From Fremontodendron californicum (lineage: Eukaryota > Streptophyta > Magnoliopsida > Malvales > Malvaceae): a stretch of 64,000 bases of DNA. Below the pieces are notes generated by a model. It worked only from the letters and a program-made list of their open reading frames with translations. It was not told the origin of the DNA and did not search any database. Location of the stretch: assembly GCA_030761205.1 (NCBI GenBank), contig JAULJL010000039.1, positions 8,008,001 to 8,072,000 on the forward strand. Reading direction: 5' to 3'. Below are positions 1 to 13,600 of this stretch, one piece after another; positions within the stretch are counted from its first letter, which is position 1, and the number at the start of each line of letters is the position of its first letter. Both the position numbers and the translations under genes were made by a program.

Positions 1-1709
1 GAAGGAACTAAATTTGAGGCAAAGGAGATGGTTGGAATTGATAAAATATTATGACTGTGTAATTGACTACCACCCAAGAAAGGCCAATGTAGTGGCCGAT
101 GCTCTTAGCCGAAAGTCTTCTAGTTCTCTTGCTCATATCCGAGTGATTCAGAAACCCTTACAAAATGAGTTGAAGTTTTTACCTTTAGAATTGATGATTG
201 ATGAGAATGATCTCCTAATAGCCCACTTAAAGGTTAAACCGATTCATATTGATTGGATACGTGAAGCACAGAATAATGACTCTATGCTGGTAAAGTTAAA
301 GCAAGAAGTAAGGGATGGCGTGAGGACTGACTTTCAAATAAAGGATGATGATGTACTGATAATGAAAAATAGGCTTTGTGTGCCTCAGGATGAAGAACTC
401 CGGAAGGTGATTTTGGAGGAAGCTCATAATGCACCATACGAGTTACATTCCGGTAGTGTGAAGATGTATCGAACCTTAAGAGAACATTATTGGTGGCAAG
501 GTATGAAATAGGACATAGCTGAGTTTGTTTCAGATGCTTGGTATGCCAACAAATTAAAGCCGAGCATCAAAAACCTTCAGGGAAATTGAACCCCCTACCT
601 ATTCCTCAATGGAAGTGGGAAGATGTTGCTATGGATTTCGTTTCGGGATTGCCAAGAACACAATCTGGTTATGACAGCATTTGGGTGATTGTTGATCGTT
701 TAACAAAATCAGCTCACTTTTTGCCAGTCAAGAAGACTTTTCCATGGAAAGACTGGCTAAACTTTATGTGAACGAAATTGTTAGGTTACATGGTGCCCCA
801 GTATCGATTGTATCTGATCGAGACCCCTGATTCACATCTCGATTTTGGCCAAGTTTACAAAATGCTATGGGCACTAAACTCAAGTTCAGTACCGCTTTTC
901 ATCCCCAAACGGATGGACAATCTGAACGGACAATTCAAATTCTGGAAGATATGCTCAGATCTTGTATTATGGAACTCAAAGGAAACTGGGATGAACACTT
1001 GCCTCTAGTAGAGTTTGCATATAACAATAGTTATCAGTCCAGCATCGACATGACTCCTTTTGAAGCTTTGTATGGAAGAAAGTGCAGAACTCCAGTGTGT
1101 TGGGATGATACAGATGAAAGGAAATTGCTAGGTCCATAAATTGTTATGATGACTGCAGACAAAGTTAAGGTAATCCGGGAAAAGATAAAAATAGCTCAAG
1201 ATCGACAAAAGAGCTATGCAGATAATCCGAGAAAAAATTTGGAGTTTGAAGTTGGTGATATGGTGTTTTTGAAAATGACTAATTGGAAGGGAGTAATCCG
1301 GTTTGGAAGACGAGGAAAGTTGGGTCCTCGATATATAGGGCCGTATGAGATCATTGAACGGATTGACCCAGTTGCTTATAGATTGGCCTTATCGGAAGAA
1401 TTGTCACGAATTCATAATGTGTTCCATGTTTCTATGCTCCGAAAGTACATTTTCGATTCTTCACATATATTGAAGGACTTGTCTATGGAAATTGAGGAAA
1501 ATTTAACTTATGAAGAGCAACAGGTTGAGATTTTGGATAGAAAGGACCAAGTTCTAAGGACTAAGACTATTCCATTAGTGGAAGTTCTTTGGATTCATGT
1601 GAAGAAGCTACATGGGAAAGGGAGGAAGATATGCGGACTCAATATCCTCACGTGTTCAATCAAGTTGGTAAGTAAATTTCGAGGACGAAATTTTTCTCAG
1701 AGGGCGTAA
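1..1709 (+). pseudogene. Ty3/gypsy (chromovirus type) pol 3' part: RNase H end, integrase, decayed chromodomain
   Basis: This is the 3' part of the pol polyprotein of an LTR retrotransposon whose 5' part lies outside the window. The first residues match the RNase H C-terminus (YHPRKANVVADALSRK). The zinc-binding part of integrase follows (His residues near 430-490, CLVC near 535). The catalytic core is then recognisable (WEDVAMDFVSGLPRT, FHPQTDGQSERTIQILEDM), followed by the C-terminal domain (VGDMVFLKM, LGPRYIGPYEI, RIHNVFHVSMLRKY). The end of a chromodomain (ATWEREEDMRTQYP) survives in a shifted frame near 1606-1650, which points to the Tekay/Del side of the chromoviruses. Lesions seen: TAG at 509-511, frameshift near 530, frameshift near 757, TGA at 828-830, TAA at 1137-1139, frameshift near 1590. 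The element cannot make integrase. Confidence 0.93.
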
Positions 1710-1711
1710 GT

Positions 1712-4127
1712 TGTAACAACCGAGGTTACGTACAATCATGTAAAGTCAAATTCCGAAAACTTTAAGGACAAACTTGGAAATTGGTAAGGAATTAAAAGAA
1801 GAAAGGATCAAATTGAACAAACTAAAAAAAAAAGTTTAGGGGCTTAATGGTTATTATAAAAAGTTGAGGGACCAATGGGCAATTATACCAAAAGTTGAAA
1901 AATATCTTTTAGTCATCTTATTGTCTTGAAATTTCTAGAAAATTTTCTTCATTTCTTTATGAGCTAGCCTTCCACCCTCCCCTCTCATTCTCTCAAATTC
2001 TCTTCATCTCCTCCAACATTTCTCTTCAAGTATTCCACTAAAATCTCAACAACAATCACATCAAAGGTTAGTTTCTTGATAAATTCTTCCTTTTCTTTAG
2101 ATATTCTAATTGAGCATGCTAAGATATTAGCTCCATAAACATGTTAAGGTCTGAAATCCATCTATTAAGTATGAGTTTTAATCACCTTTGGTAATAATTA
2201 AAAGGATTTGAAAGCATGAACAAGAAAATGGGAAGAAAAAGCAAAACAGGGGAAGTTGAGCATGCTTGCTGTTCGGATTTTCTGGGTTTGGCAAAGCTAG
2301 GTTTGTATTTTTTTTTTTTTATATTTTTCCTAGAAACTATACTTTAATACAAGAATTTTGGTTTTTGAATCACCTAAAACTGATAAGCGGTTAAAAAGAT
2401 AAAATTCGGTGAATTTGGCTGTTCTGTGTTGACCCCTATTTCGGCATAGTTTGGGGATTTATCAAATTTGGTCAAGATTTTGTTCTAATTGTCTAAGTTA
2501 GTTATTTTCTTCATAAATTAGACTTATTGATTGAAATAAAACAATTGGAATCACTTCAAAATTCCTTACCAAACTCAAGTTATGATTTTCTAATCTAGCT
2601 TGATAGTAAGGAATTTATTGCTTAAGAGAAATATAGTACTAAATGATGGTTATGAATTATGAAAATCTCTAAAGCATGGAGTACTAGAAAGAAATTTGAT
2701 AAGGACATGAATATGGAGTTGAATTACGGAGAAGATGATTATGGAAATGATATTAAAAATTAAGGATATGTTGTTTTGAGTATGAGAAATTAGTATTGAC
2801 TATGGGGTAGATTAATGGGGCTTAAGTTGCATTCATAATTGTGTAATGCTTTGAGCATATATAGATACTAATTATCGTTAATCTCTAGGCCACGTAGATC
2901 CGACGTCACCTGTGGATCCCGAAGTTTTAGATCGAGGTGTACTGTGAGATCATCTCAAGGATTGTGAGTAGACGACAACTATAGTTATTTGAAATTTCTT
3001 TAATTATAATTATAATTTTTTTTAGCATGATATTATTTTACGTATTAAAGGTATATACGATATATAATCATATGCATTGATTTGTTATTAAAGTACATTT
3101 ATTTCAAGAAATATTATATCGAGTAAGTTGGTTGATTTATGAAATATGATTATACATAGAATTTGACGTACATGATTTTGGCTCCACCTGACTTAATGTA
3201 TGAGATTATACCCTTGATCGGAATACGAGAGCTGCGTGCTACGCCTTTGTGGTGGGAGCCACCTCCAGAGTCCCAATTCCGTGATATTAGACTGGGGTAT
3301 GGGAGCTGCGTGCTACGCCTTTGTGGTGGGAGCCATCTCCAGAGTCCCTATCCCTTTATATTAGCCTTTTGGGGGCACATCATAGCAACACATATGCCTT
3401 TGGGGCGTCTTATGGTGGTATTGGCCTTTGGGGCCGGCTACTAGTATGCCTACATGGATATTGCCTTGTTATTTCATGGATGTATTCTTATGCATGACAG
3501 TAAGTTGGAGCCCAACTATACGTAACCTGATTTACTTTACAGATTTTATACATTTATTTAATATTATAATATTATTATACATTTGAAAACTTCGCTACAT
3601 CTTTGAATTACTCATTATGGTTTTACTATTATTTATTTTGAAAATGTCAATTATGCTTTACAGGTTACCATTATATTTTTCACACGCTTTAAATGTTGTC
3701 TACTCATTGAGATATTCATATATCTCACCTTTTCTTATTTCTCATTTTCAAGTCACAGTTAGGTGAAGGGATTGCTGCCTTCCTCTACTCTCCACTTCAA
3801 GAGTATATTGACGTGGTAGGCATCATATCTAAATTTCTAGAAGATTTGATCTCTTGATGTTTTATCTAGTAAACCTTGTTGAGATAGGTTTACTTCTGAA
3901 TATATGATATATATTTGAAGATATGAGACAATAGATCAATATGTTTTGACTTGAGCATAAATTGATCATGGATAATTTTTGAATACGCATGGATATATGT
4001 GATAATAGTATTGAAAAATATTGCTAGTTGAGGATATGAATTGAGTGTTATTTGTAGGAGGGTTATAGTTGAGATAGAAAGGAAACTCTGCCGGATTTTA
4101 GGTAGATTACCCGGACAGGGTGTTACA
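1712..4127 (+). repeat. 3' LTR of the gypsy element
   Basis: The LTR starts TGTAACA and ends TGTTACA, a perfect 7-bp terminal inverted repeat. It directly follows a purine-rich tract at 1698-1710 after the pol remnant. Length is 2416 bp. It has no coding capacity. An imperfect 74-bp direct repeat lies inside at 3229-3360. The 5 bases after it (ATTAA, 4128-4132) would be the target duplication, but the partner is outside the window. Confidence 0.85.
3229..3360 (+). repeat. Imperfect 74-bp tandem repeat inside the gypsy LTR
   Basis: Two copies start GAGCTGCGTGCTACGCC at 3229 and 3303. They share the block GTGGTGGGAGCCA and differ at a few positions. The second copy is partial. Locally GC-richer than the rest of the LTR. 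Confidence 0.8.
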
Positions 4128-5903
4128 ATTAATATCATCTCATGACATTAATCCAACATAGCATAGTCATTCGAAATTCACCTTGTACATCACTATGTCA
4201 AAGTCGATTATACTAGTTTATATAAAACTTCTTGATTCCTCTTATCTCATTAAGACATTGTCCTTAGATTTCTCAAATCTCAATTATGTCTTAATCTTTC
4301 TTAATTGAACTTCTTCAAATAAGTCCTCAACATAGATCTTTTATTCCATTAAGTTTTACTTTAACAGAATACTATACTATGTTTAATCCATACATTACTG
4401 TTCTTATATGTGTGACCCTCTAGATTCCCCATATGTTGGCAATGAACATAAGTTAATCTGATTAACTTGATTTCATAGATCATGAGCTGGGTTTAGCAAC
4501 CCATCATGATCACCCAAATATTGTGAAGTCAGCGTGACGTTTTAGAAACCTTTCAGCAACCAGCCTGTCAATGTAATACGGTCCTTTCGCCATATATCCC
4601 AGATAGCGCATGAGCATGGTGCAGTGTCTACTCATGATCAATCCATATTAGTTCTTCGCAACTTATGATGAACCTTATGAATTTAGAGAAACAACTTTCT
4701 CCTAAATCCATCATGCTTTGGCTAAAGACTTAATCAAGTTAATCGTAGTCAAGAACATACGAGATATGTCTCCATTATCACAGGGAGTGGTGAATCCTCT
4801 CAGGATCACTCATTCATCTTCGTATGGTTCATGTCATACCCAAGAACACCCTACCATAAGCATCCTCTTGTTGGGACCCGTTCATGATGGAATCTAAGTA
4901 TGACACTCTCCATACAAGATGACCTGGTATCACGGGTTTGAGGACTAATTTACACGATTGGTACTAAGAGAACATTATCATAGACACTGGAGTGATATTA
5001 CCAAATGAAGTTCTCTTGGCGGGCCATGTTCAGTGAACTTGTTCAACAGACAAGCACCTATATGTTATCCCAAGTATCCCATACTTCAACCTATATGAGA
5101 TCGGTTGCTTACTTCATAAGTAAGAAGGCTTAACATATACTAGTCTTTGAGCATTGTCAATGCCCCGTCTTGACAATACGATGACTAGGAACAGTTTGAG
5201 GAACAAGGCTTTGATGCATAAGGATCTCATAATTATAACTCTTTATAATTCCTTTGCAAGGCCATTATGTTCCATGAGCTTCATCTGATTTGTACTTAAT
5301 AACTCCTTATCATGGTACTAACATGAAAAAAAAAACCTTGTACCGCTATCATCATAGTGAAGGGTTTGCTTTATTGACTGTGTATTTCATGCTCAATCTG
5401 ATTAGCTCTAGGGCATACACCAACACCGTCTTGGCAATACGATGACCAGGAACCGTTTTAGGAACATGGCTTTGATGCATAAGGATTTCACAATTATAAA
5501 TAATTCCTTTGCAAGGCCATTATGTTCCATGGGTTTCATCCGATTAGTACTTAATAATTCTTTATCATCGTACTAACATGAAAGAAAACCTTGCATCACT
5601 AATGTATAGTGATGGGTAAGCATTATTAACTGTATATCTCTTATCCAATCTGATTGCCTCTACTGCATGTACTAACAATAAAAACACAAGCATAAGCCTT
5701 TAAGTTTTCAATGTAGGATTCCACACCAAACACAACTTCAACCAACTTCTTCCTCTTCAAGTGGGTACTTTTAGAGATTAATTTCTCATTCAATATTGAT
5801 ATCAATTGTGTAACTTAATCATACAATATCTACTTACGACAATCTATGTATTTATATACGTATTTCATATTTATACGCAATTATAATCGATTGATATCCA
5901 ACA
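4128..5903 (-). repeat. Copia (Angela-like) LTR remnant with a partial internal duplication
   Basis: There is no open reading frame of note. Read on the minus strand, a block starting near 5424 begins TGTTGGTGTATGCCCTAGAG, which I recognise as the start of Angela/BARE-type copia LTRs. A second diverged copy of the same first ~250 bases starts near 5668 (TACATGCAGTAGAGGCAATC). Shared blocks include GGCCTTGCAAAGGAATTAT and CTTATGCATCAAAGCC. A further TGTTGGATATC block ends near 5903. The gypsy element appears to have inserted into this remnant. The family call rests on remembered LTR ends. Confidence 0.5.
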
Positions 5904-7065
5904 GAGGCATGCATGCATGAGGTTCTTCGAAACTGAACCCAAAACATTATTCTCAAGACAAAAGGAAAATATTGATTAGCCAAAAATACATAACATTAAT
6001 TTTTTTTAACATAAAAGAGTAAATCACAAAAACTGTAGAGAAAATTGGCACAAGTATAAGAAATTAAACCAATGAATTAATGGTTTTCGATGGAAACAAT
6101 TAATAATTAAACAGAATGTGTCTCAGCCGCTTCTTCAGCAAAATATGGAGAGTTTGAATATAATATATGTATGTATAGGTCATGTCGAGTCAAGTAGACC
6201 AAAGTTCATTAGTATATTTACATATGCATAGGACGTGATTATATATTTTAAGAAATTTAGAAAATACCTTAAAATACTTAATAACTTTAAATATTTAATA
6301 ACTTTAAAAAATACTTTAAAATACTCGTTAGCAAAATTCTTAAAATATATAATCAGTCCTTTTTAGGGACACAGCCGGCTGGTGCCAACTTCCAAGGATG
6401 TGTATTCCTTTCGATTTTCCTCCCCCTTGATTTTGGTACATTCCTTTTCAATTTATTTATAGAACAAAGTTCAAATCAGTCTTTTAACTTTATTTACGCT
6501 TACTTCAATTTTTTATTTGTTGTTATGATCAGTATTAATTTTTTTTTTATTTGAAATTGTTAAAATTTAAATTCTAATCGAGTTCGGCAAATTTTACTTG
6601 TACTCCATAACATAAAAATTATTTCATTATTATTACAATATGTTTATGACATTTTTAAGTTGTTTGAAATTTTTGTTTAAAGAAAAGAATATATTGTTTT
6701 TCCCTCTTTTATGTCACTACTCACTACTGACTTGGCTTAGACTATTAGAAAGACCATTAATTAGAAAATTTAACAATATACATTTTAAATATTGTAAATG
6801 TAAGGTAAGGATGAAACTAATTAAATGAATAAGAAAAGTTGAAATTCTCAGAACCTATTCAAAGGAATCCTAAAAAACCATTAAGCTGCCTATATGTATG
6901 GAGCATCTTCAACTGCAATATGCATGGGATGGGAAACTGCCTGCTTGCCTAGTTACTCATCAACGCTATTCAACTTTGCACTTTCCATGCTGCCCTGCCA
7001 ACCATGCATATGTTTACGACTCCATAGTCTCAGCAACACCCAGCCAAATCCAAATACATTGTTCA

Positions 7066-7107
<42 letters not shown>

Positions 7108-7655
7108 TGTCAAACTAGAGACCTAAAAGATGCCTTGTTAACCATACATCTTGCTTCTCACTATACTTGCTCAAGGACCAAGCTTAGGTAAGAATTTTTG
7201 TATTCAAGCCGACCCGACACGACCCAAATTATTATTCATTAAATAAAAAATATATATATTTAAATTTAATTATAAAAAATATATAAAAATAATTTTTGTC
7301 TAATTTATGAACAATAAAACAAATTTACGAGTCAACCCGAAATAAACTCGGACAAAAAAAAAAATTCAAACCACAACCCAACCCATGAGCAAGTCTATTT
7401 CTCACTAATCTTTAAAAGTTTTATGAGCCTCCCCTCCCACGCCACCCCTACCCGTCTTCTCTTTCCAAAGTGAAGAAAGGCGATGGTGCCGTATAAAGAG
7501 GAAGCTAGATACAGCAACACAAACAAACACTAAGCCCTACCGTAAAAGCACAATCAACATATAGACAGAAAAGTCCTGACCAAGAGATTCACATTTCTTA
7601 TAAACATATAAATCTTGTAATAAATAAATTTACAGTTCACTAACAAATTCTCGAC
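5904..7655. other. Intergenic AT-rich DNA and GCP2 3' flank
   Basis: No gene is supported. Short open frames near 6640-7118 have no recognisable motif and biased composition. A TA dinucleotide tract lies at about 7069-7102. The part next to 7655 should contain the GCP2 3' UTR (minus strand). I could not identify a convincing poly(A) signal. Confidence 0.6.
7069..7102. repeat. (TA)n microsatellite
   Basis: Uninterrupted TA dinucleotides of about 17 units in the GCP2 3' intergenic region. Similar short TA tracts occur near 13662, 17950, 32272, 34285 and 50207. Confidence 0.9.
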
Positions 7656-10600
7656 TTATTGATCATTTCCAACACCAAGGATCCACTGTGCAAGATGCGT
7701 CAAATATGGTTCTGCTCGGGAACTGCTGCACAAATTTGGTCTCAAACTCTGAAGCTCACCATTGAATTCCCTCTCAAATTTACTGCAATTTATCTTAGCT
7801 AAAATTAGAGTGATGAGAGAAAGAGAGAGAGAGAGAGAGAGAGGTAATCATAGCCTATGTTGGTCCGACTTTTTATTTTTCTTGAAGTAACAGTCCGACA
7901 TCTGCGTCCGACGCATATTCGGACATGAGTATGAGAATATGATCCTCCAAATACATGGAAATCTTGAAAAAAAATTGAATATATCCGTGTCGGACATATA
8001 CCCGAGTCCGAGTAAACATAGATAGTAGCCATTCAGCACACTTACAGAATGGAATCGGTGACTGCTGAGTTTCTAGTCATGACATTTTGCGCCTGAGATG
8101 GGTTCCTTGATTTCCACTGCTGCTTGGACTTTTCTGAGCCAACTGAACCATCAGACTGCTCCTCTAACTTGGGAATGTCGATAGACGACGAAATTAACCA
8201 TTGTGTTGCTGCTGCATATTGTAGGCACAATGATTTCAACTTCTCCACTTTCTGCATTAGTAAAAAAAAAAAAACTAATTAAGAAAAAGACCATGATAAG
8301 TGAATTTCCCCCAACCAAGTCTCCTGTATTCATTGGCTAATTCAACTTCTAAGCATCTTTCAAACTTCACTTCCTACTTCAGTTTTTCAGTTTGAAATTT
8401 GAAATATGCTTCATATACCAATTTTTTATTTGATTCTAATATAACTTTAAATACCATTTCAGTCTACCTTAATAGCAACAGACTAGCATGTCCAATTTAT
8501 TAAAATCTATGTCCCAAAACTATTTCATAAATGATAAGCAACAAACCTTTATCAATTCAGGCAAAAGAAGCAGACATTCTCTCAGACACTTATCAAGGAA
8601 AATATCATGATGCTGTATAACCTGTTACAAAAAGAAGCATGTTCAAACATAGCTTGTGATGCAGTAGTTTATTGCAAAAAATATATTATTTTATATGCAA
8701 AACAGCTATGTTGCTCCGACTCTTCATTTTTCTTGAAGTATCCGTGTCCGACGCTTATTCGGACATGAGTATGAGGATATGATCCTCCAAGGACCCTCCA
8801 AATACATGGAAAAACTTAAAATAAATCAAACATACCCATGTAGGACACATACCGTGTCCGACACTCACACCCGAGTCCAAGTAACATAGCAAAACAGATA
8901 TGCACCATATAGGAATCTAATTAGGATCACACCTCATCTATGCTTTTTGCAGTCTGAAGTCTACCATGCATCACATGCCAATTAGGTTCAAGAACCTGAA
9001 AGAAGGATTTCAAGAGCGTTATAAAAAAGCACCAAGCCCACTAACTGAGCATCTTAGAGTAAGTTTATATTTTCTTCCTCTTGCCCTTTTTTTTGTGTCT
9101 TTCCTCGACAAACTAAGAGTCAAATCCAAAAGTCCTTCATCCTGCTAGTGGCCTAAACTACCATGTTTGCAAATTTTCCCAAAGTAAAGAAAAACTGTCT
9201 GAGGTTCAGTTATGCACCAAAACTGAAGTAAAGTGGAATGGAATTCAAAATAACGAGTATGTGTCATATCAAACTCATCTGTCTCCATGAGCTTTTCCAT
9301 CTAGGCCTACAAAAGTATTCAGAGCAAATATGATGCAAAAGATACAAGAAACCTACCTCAAATGTTAGATAATGCAGAAGACTGTTAATAAATCTCAGCA
9401 TGCTACGACAAAGGAGAGATGATCTAGAGACGGCAGTTCCACGAGTATTAAGAGCACGAACTCCCTGCAAAATTTGATTGTAATTATACAATACAATAGA
9501 AAACAGGTAAACACTCACCAGACTACATCAATAAGTTCAAGTACATACTTGATGCATTTGCCAAGCCCCACAAAGCTGGCGTTCTACATGCTTACAGTGA
9601 AAAAGAAAGCGGAAAATCAACTGGTATTTTGTTAAGGCTTTTCTTGATACAACAATTGACAGTGGCCACTGAATCTGAAAACAGACAAAAAATTGTGAGT
9701 AGAAGGAACCATGAAATGATGTAAAAGTGATACCATCAACAGATTACAACATAAGCAACTTCCATGCACAATAACCATCAAGCAAGTATAAAGAAACTAC
9801 TAGGGCAGAACACTATTTGGTCAAAACCAAAGAGAACAACTGGTTTGATTTGGTTTGGTTTTAAGGGTAAATAATATCATTCTGGTTTGAATACCAAACT
9901 GAATTAATAATTTGATTATTTCTCTGAAGAAAACTCTTCTTTGTAAGCAACATCCAGCAATAAATTCTCTTCAAATTCTCTTAATTTTATCTTCAAATTT
10001 TTATCTTTTCAAATTTTATCTCCGCTGATCTCGGGCCTCATTTGGTATCAGAGCCACGGAGGGAAAAGGTAATTCTGAGAATTTTAAGTTTTTCAAATAT
10101 TTCTTACTTTTCGAGTTCTGGTTTTAACTGCATCATCATGAAATTATTATTTTTGCTGAGTCCTTGAGAATTCCAGTCCATTATAGCCATGGGTCAAGGC
10201 ATTTTAGGACAACAATTTCTCCCTGTAAGCAGAAATGATAATATAAGATTACGTAGTAGAAACACCCTGTAAGAAATTAAGGAATAAAAAGAAAATGCTT
10301 CCTTTTCTCAGAAGAACTTCTTCTTCAAGTTCTTTATCAAACCAATCCCCAAATTCAGTAGTCAACCCAACCCAAAACCAAAACCAATCGGTCAATGAAG
10401 AAAATATTCACTATGAAAATATTATCCAAGGAACTGACAATTGGAAAATTTCCAGAGTTTTCCAAAACCAAATTTACAAAAAATCAACATTCCATAGCCT
10501 CAATGCTTTTTATGGATATTTTATCAAAACAAAAGAAAAAAGCCTGTCAATCCAAAAACAATACGTAACCATTCAAATTTTAGATCAACCAACAATAGAC

Positions 10601-13600
10601 AAACTTAGACAACAAAAATATAACTATATCCACTTTAGATTAGTTCAAGTAGGAGCAAAAGCACTTACCATAGAGGGAAAAAACACCTCTATGCTTATAG
10701 CCTTAAGAGATCAAAGATATCTCCAATTCAATGATTCTTTACTAGGAACAGAGGACCAATACTGTTTCCCCAATTTTATGGTTTCATTATCTGATAGAAA
10801 TATTTTGGCTCTTTAACACTCCCAAGTTCAAACTTATAACTATAAAATGAGACAAGGATCTGAACCTCTAACATTAGTATACAAACTTTATTATAACGCC
10901 ATGTATTCAATAGTCAACTCAAAAGCCTTGATTCACAACCCAAAAGGAGAAACATTCTTAATTCAAACAGACATGTCAAGAGCTCACACCACAATACCCA
11001 AAACCTCAGTTGCTCGGACTCGTTGTTTTAGACCACATACCCGTGTCGACACGAGCCGACACTGACACGGGTATGGGATCCGTGTCAGATTCGTCTGACA
11101 AGACGACAGCAACATAAGAAGAAGAAGAAGAAGAAGAAGGAGGAGGAGAAGGAGATGCAGGCGGCGGTGAAGGTTCAAAAAAGAGAGGAAGAAGAGAGGA
11201 TGAGCAGCGATGAAGTTCAGAAAAGAGGAGCCGCGAAAAAAATGAAGAAGAGAAGATAGAGACAGCTGTAAGAAAATAGTCAAACAAAATTAGGGCATCA
11301 GCCTTTTAATCATACGTTGGGCTTGAAAACATAAGCCCAAGATTTTTTTTTTTTATGATCAAGCACAAGATGTTTTTAATTGTTAAAATAAGGTTAAATG
11401 TATAAATCCAATCCAAATAATAAAATTGCTATATTTTTTGTTATATTTTATTTTAAACTTTTGTATAAATAGATTAAAATTCTTTAAAATTGATAACGAT
11501 TAAAAATAAATTTGATAAATATGATATATATTTTTTTTTTAAATGTTTTTATTTTTATATAAAAAAATCTTATTTATATAAAATATTAATGTATTATTTT
11601 TAAAAAATATTAATGTAAGACGAATCCCCACACCCGTATCCTTCTCTCGGATCCTTTTATACCGTATCCCCGTGTCTTAAGTTCTAGGCAATTGACGAGT
11701 CAGACATCTAGACACGTACCCACACCCGATCCCGTACCCGTGTCCGAGCAACATAGCCCAAAACTATATACATTGGCATGATGTCCAACTTCCAGATAGA
11801 TGGAGATTAGAAGGAGCCACAGACCCAATCCCCATCCAAAACACAGAAATAAACCATGTTGCCCAATTTAATGATGATTTTGTTGAACTAGTTTTTAATA
11901 GGCCACCAAGAGTACCCCCAAGACAATCTTTTGAAATAGGACAAACAAGTACACCCTTTAGAACATTAAATATTCTAGACAATGAATCGTTTACAGGAGC
12001 ACAAAGAACAAACTTTAGAACGATTAGAGCCTTTGTTTTTTCAATACCAACCACTGTTAGAACCAACCTGCAAGGAATAAATAATTCCTCAAATATTGCT
12101 CAATCTGTTTACAACAGACAAGAACCATGTCCAACAAACTCACCTAATATGTCACCAACATATTCGTCAATGACTAACAATACAAGAGTAGAAAAAAAAA
12201 ATTCTGAAATCTTTGTACTAGAAAAATCAATAAAGAATAGTGTAGAAAACATTTTTATTCTAAAATGATATAAACAAAAAAGAAAAAATTATTTCAAACA
12301 CAATGATAAAGAAAAAGAAGAAATTCTTCAAGATTACTACAATTTTATGAACACCAATAAAATCCAGATAAAATTCGTTGACTGGTTTGAAGAATATTAT
12401 CTCAAGATGATAAATTCTACAAAAAAATATTGTTAAGTGGCAAACAAACATAGGAGAAATAGAATTTCAACATCCTCCTCTAACGATAGTTCAATATTCT
12501 CACAAAATATAAAGATAAAAGCAACTCCTTTAAGAATAAGAGCTCCGGATACTGAAGAACAAATTTCTTCAAAAGAGTTATCAAAATGATAGTTGAACAA
12601 AACAACTATAAAATTTTAATCTCCATACCATTGGAAAACAATTAAAAAATATTAAAACCCTAATCGAAAATCAACCAATCAGCACTAAGACCATTAGGGC
12701 CTCGAAGGAAGCAATAATTCCAAAAACTAAAACAACCAATTTGCACACCTTTCGGAATGCCAAAGGCATTCCAACAAAGAACTCAAAATGATTTCCTAAC
12801 AAAAATTCAAAATTGAATTAACACCTTAGAAAGCCAAAAATCTGAAATGGTAATCCTCGATACTCCAACCCAACACTCCATAAATACAATAAAACAACAA
12901 ACAGATTCTAATCTAACAAATGAATAACAAATTAAAAAAAAAAAATTGATCTGGAAAGAACTAAAAAACTTGCCCTTTACACTCCATTTGAGAGCCTTAT
13001 ATAGATTCGCTCCAGCCTATGCTTAGCATTATTGAAACTTTGTAGGGAATATATTCCTTGACTCTGTCCTATTTGGAAGCCTTAGCATCATTACAAATTT
13101 TGAATTACAATTAAAACTTTTCAGAGAATATATTCCTTGACTTTTGTCCTTTTTGAATGTCATAACATTATTACAATTACAATTATAACTGAACCAATTA
13201 TAATTGTCTATTTGGAAAAATGATAGGAATATTCTCTGAAAATATACAATTATAATTGTTTCAGTTGTAATTCAAAATTGTAATTGTAATAATGCTACGA
13301 CATTCAAATAGAACAAAAATCAGGGAACATATTCCCTGAAAAGTTTCAATTGTAATTCAAAATTTGTAATGATGCTAAGGTATCCAAATAGGACAGAAGT
13401 CAGGGAATATATTCCCTGCAAAATTTCAATAATGCTAAGACATAGGACGGAGCCAATCTATATAAGGCTCTCAAATGGAGTGTAAAGTGCAAGTTTTTCA
13501 TCCTTGGGAAGAACTTCTCTAGAGAAAACTCTTCTTTATAAGCAACATCCAGCAATAAATTCCCTAATTTGATTTCAGTTTGGTATTCAAAAACTTTGAA

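Larger units (their letters stand above)
9918..13565 (+). mobile_element. Endogenous pararetrovirus (Caulimoviridae) fragment
   Basis: This is an integrated, decayed caulimovirid segment in GCP2 intron 15, antisense to the gene. Visible parts in order: leader start (9921-9970), an initiator-Met tRNA primer-binding site (10043-10056), a movement-protein reading frame (from 10295), a short downstream coding remnant, then an inverted repeat containing the promoter (12964-13498), and a second copy of the 50-bp leader start (13516-13565). Reverse transcriptase and RNase H are absent. The 9-bp sequence AATTTGATT flanks it (9909-9917 and 13566-13574). Family assignment rests on the movement protein together with the Met primer site; the genus is not determined. 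Confidence 0.75.

Noticed and set aside
6640..7118. Small plus-strand frames in the GCP2 3' intergenic region
   Set aside because: Composition follows local AT-rich or TA-repeat sequence; no motif or splice context.
10984..11287. Ser/Leu-rich reading frames on the minus strand
   Set aside because: They are translations of a GAA/TTC low-complexity tract inside the hAT-like element at 11005-11756.
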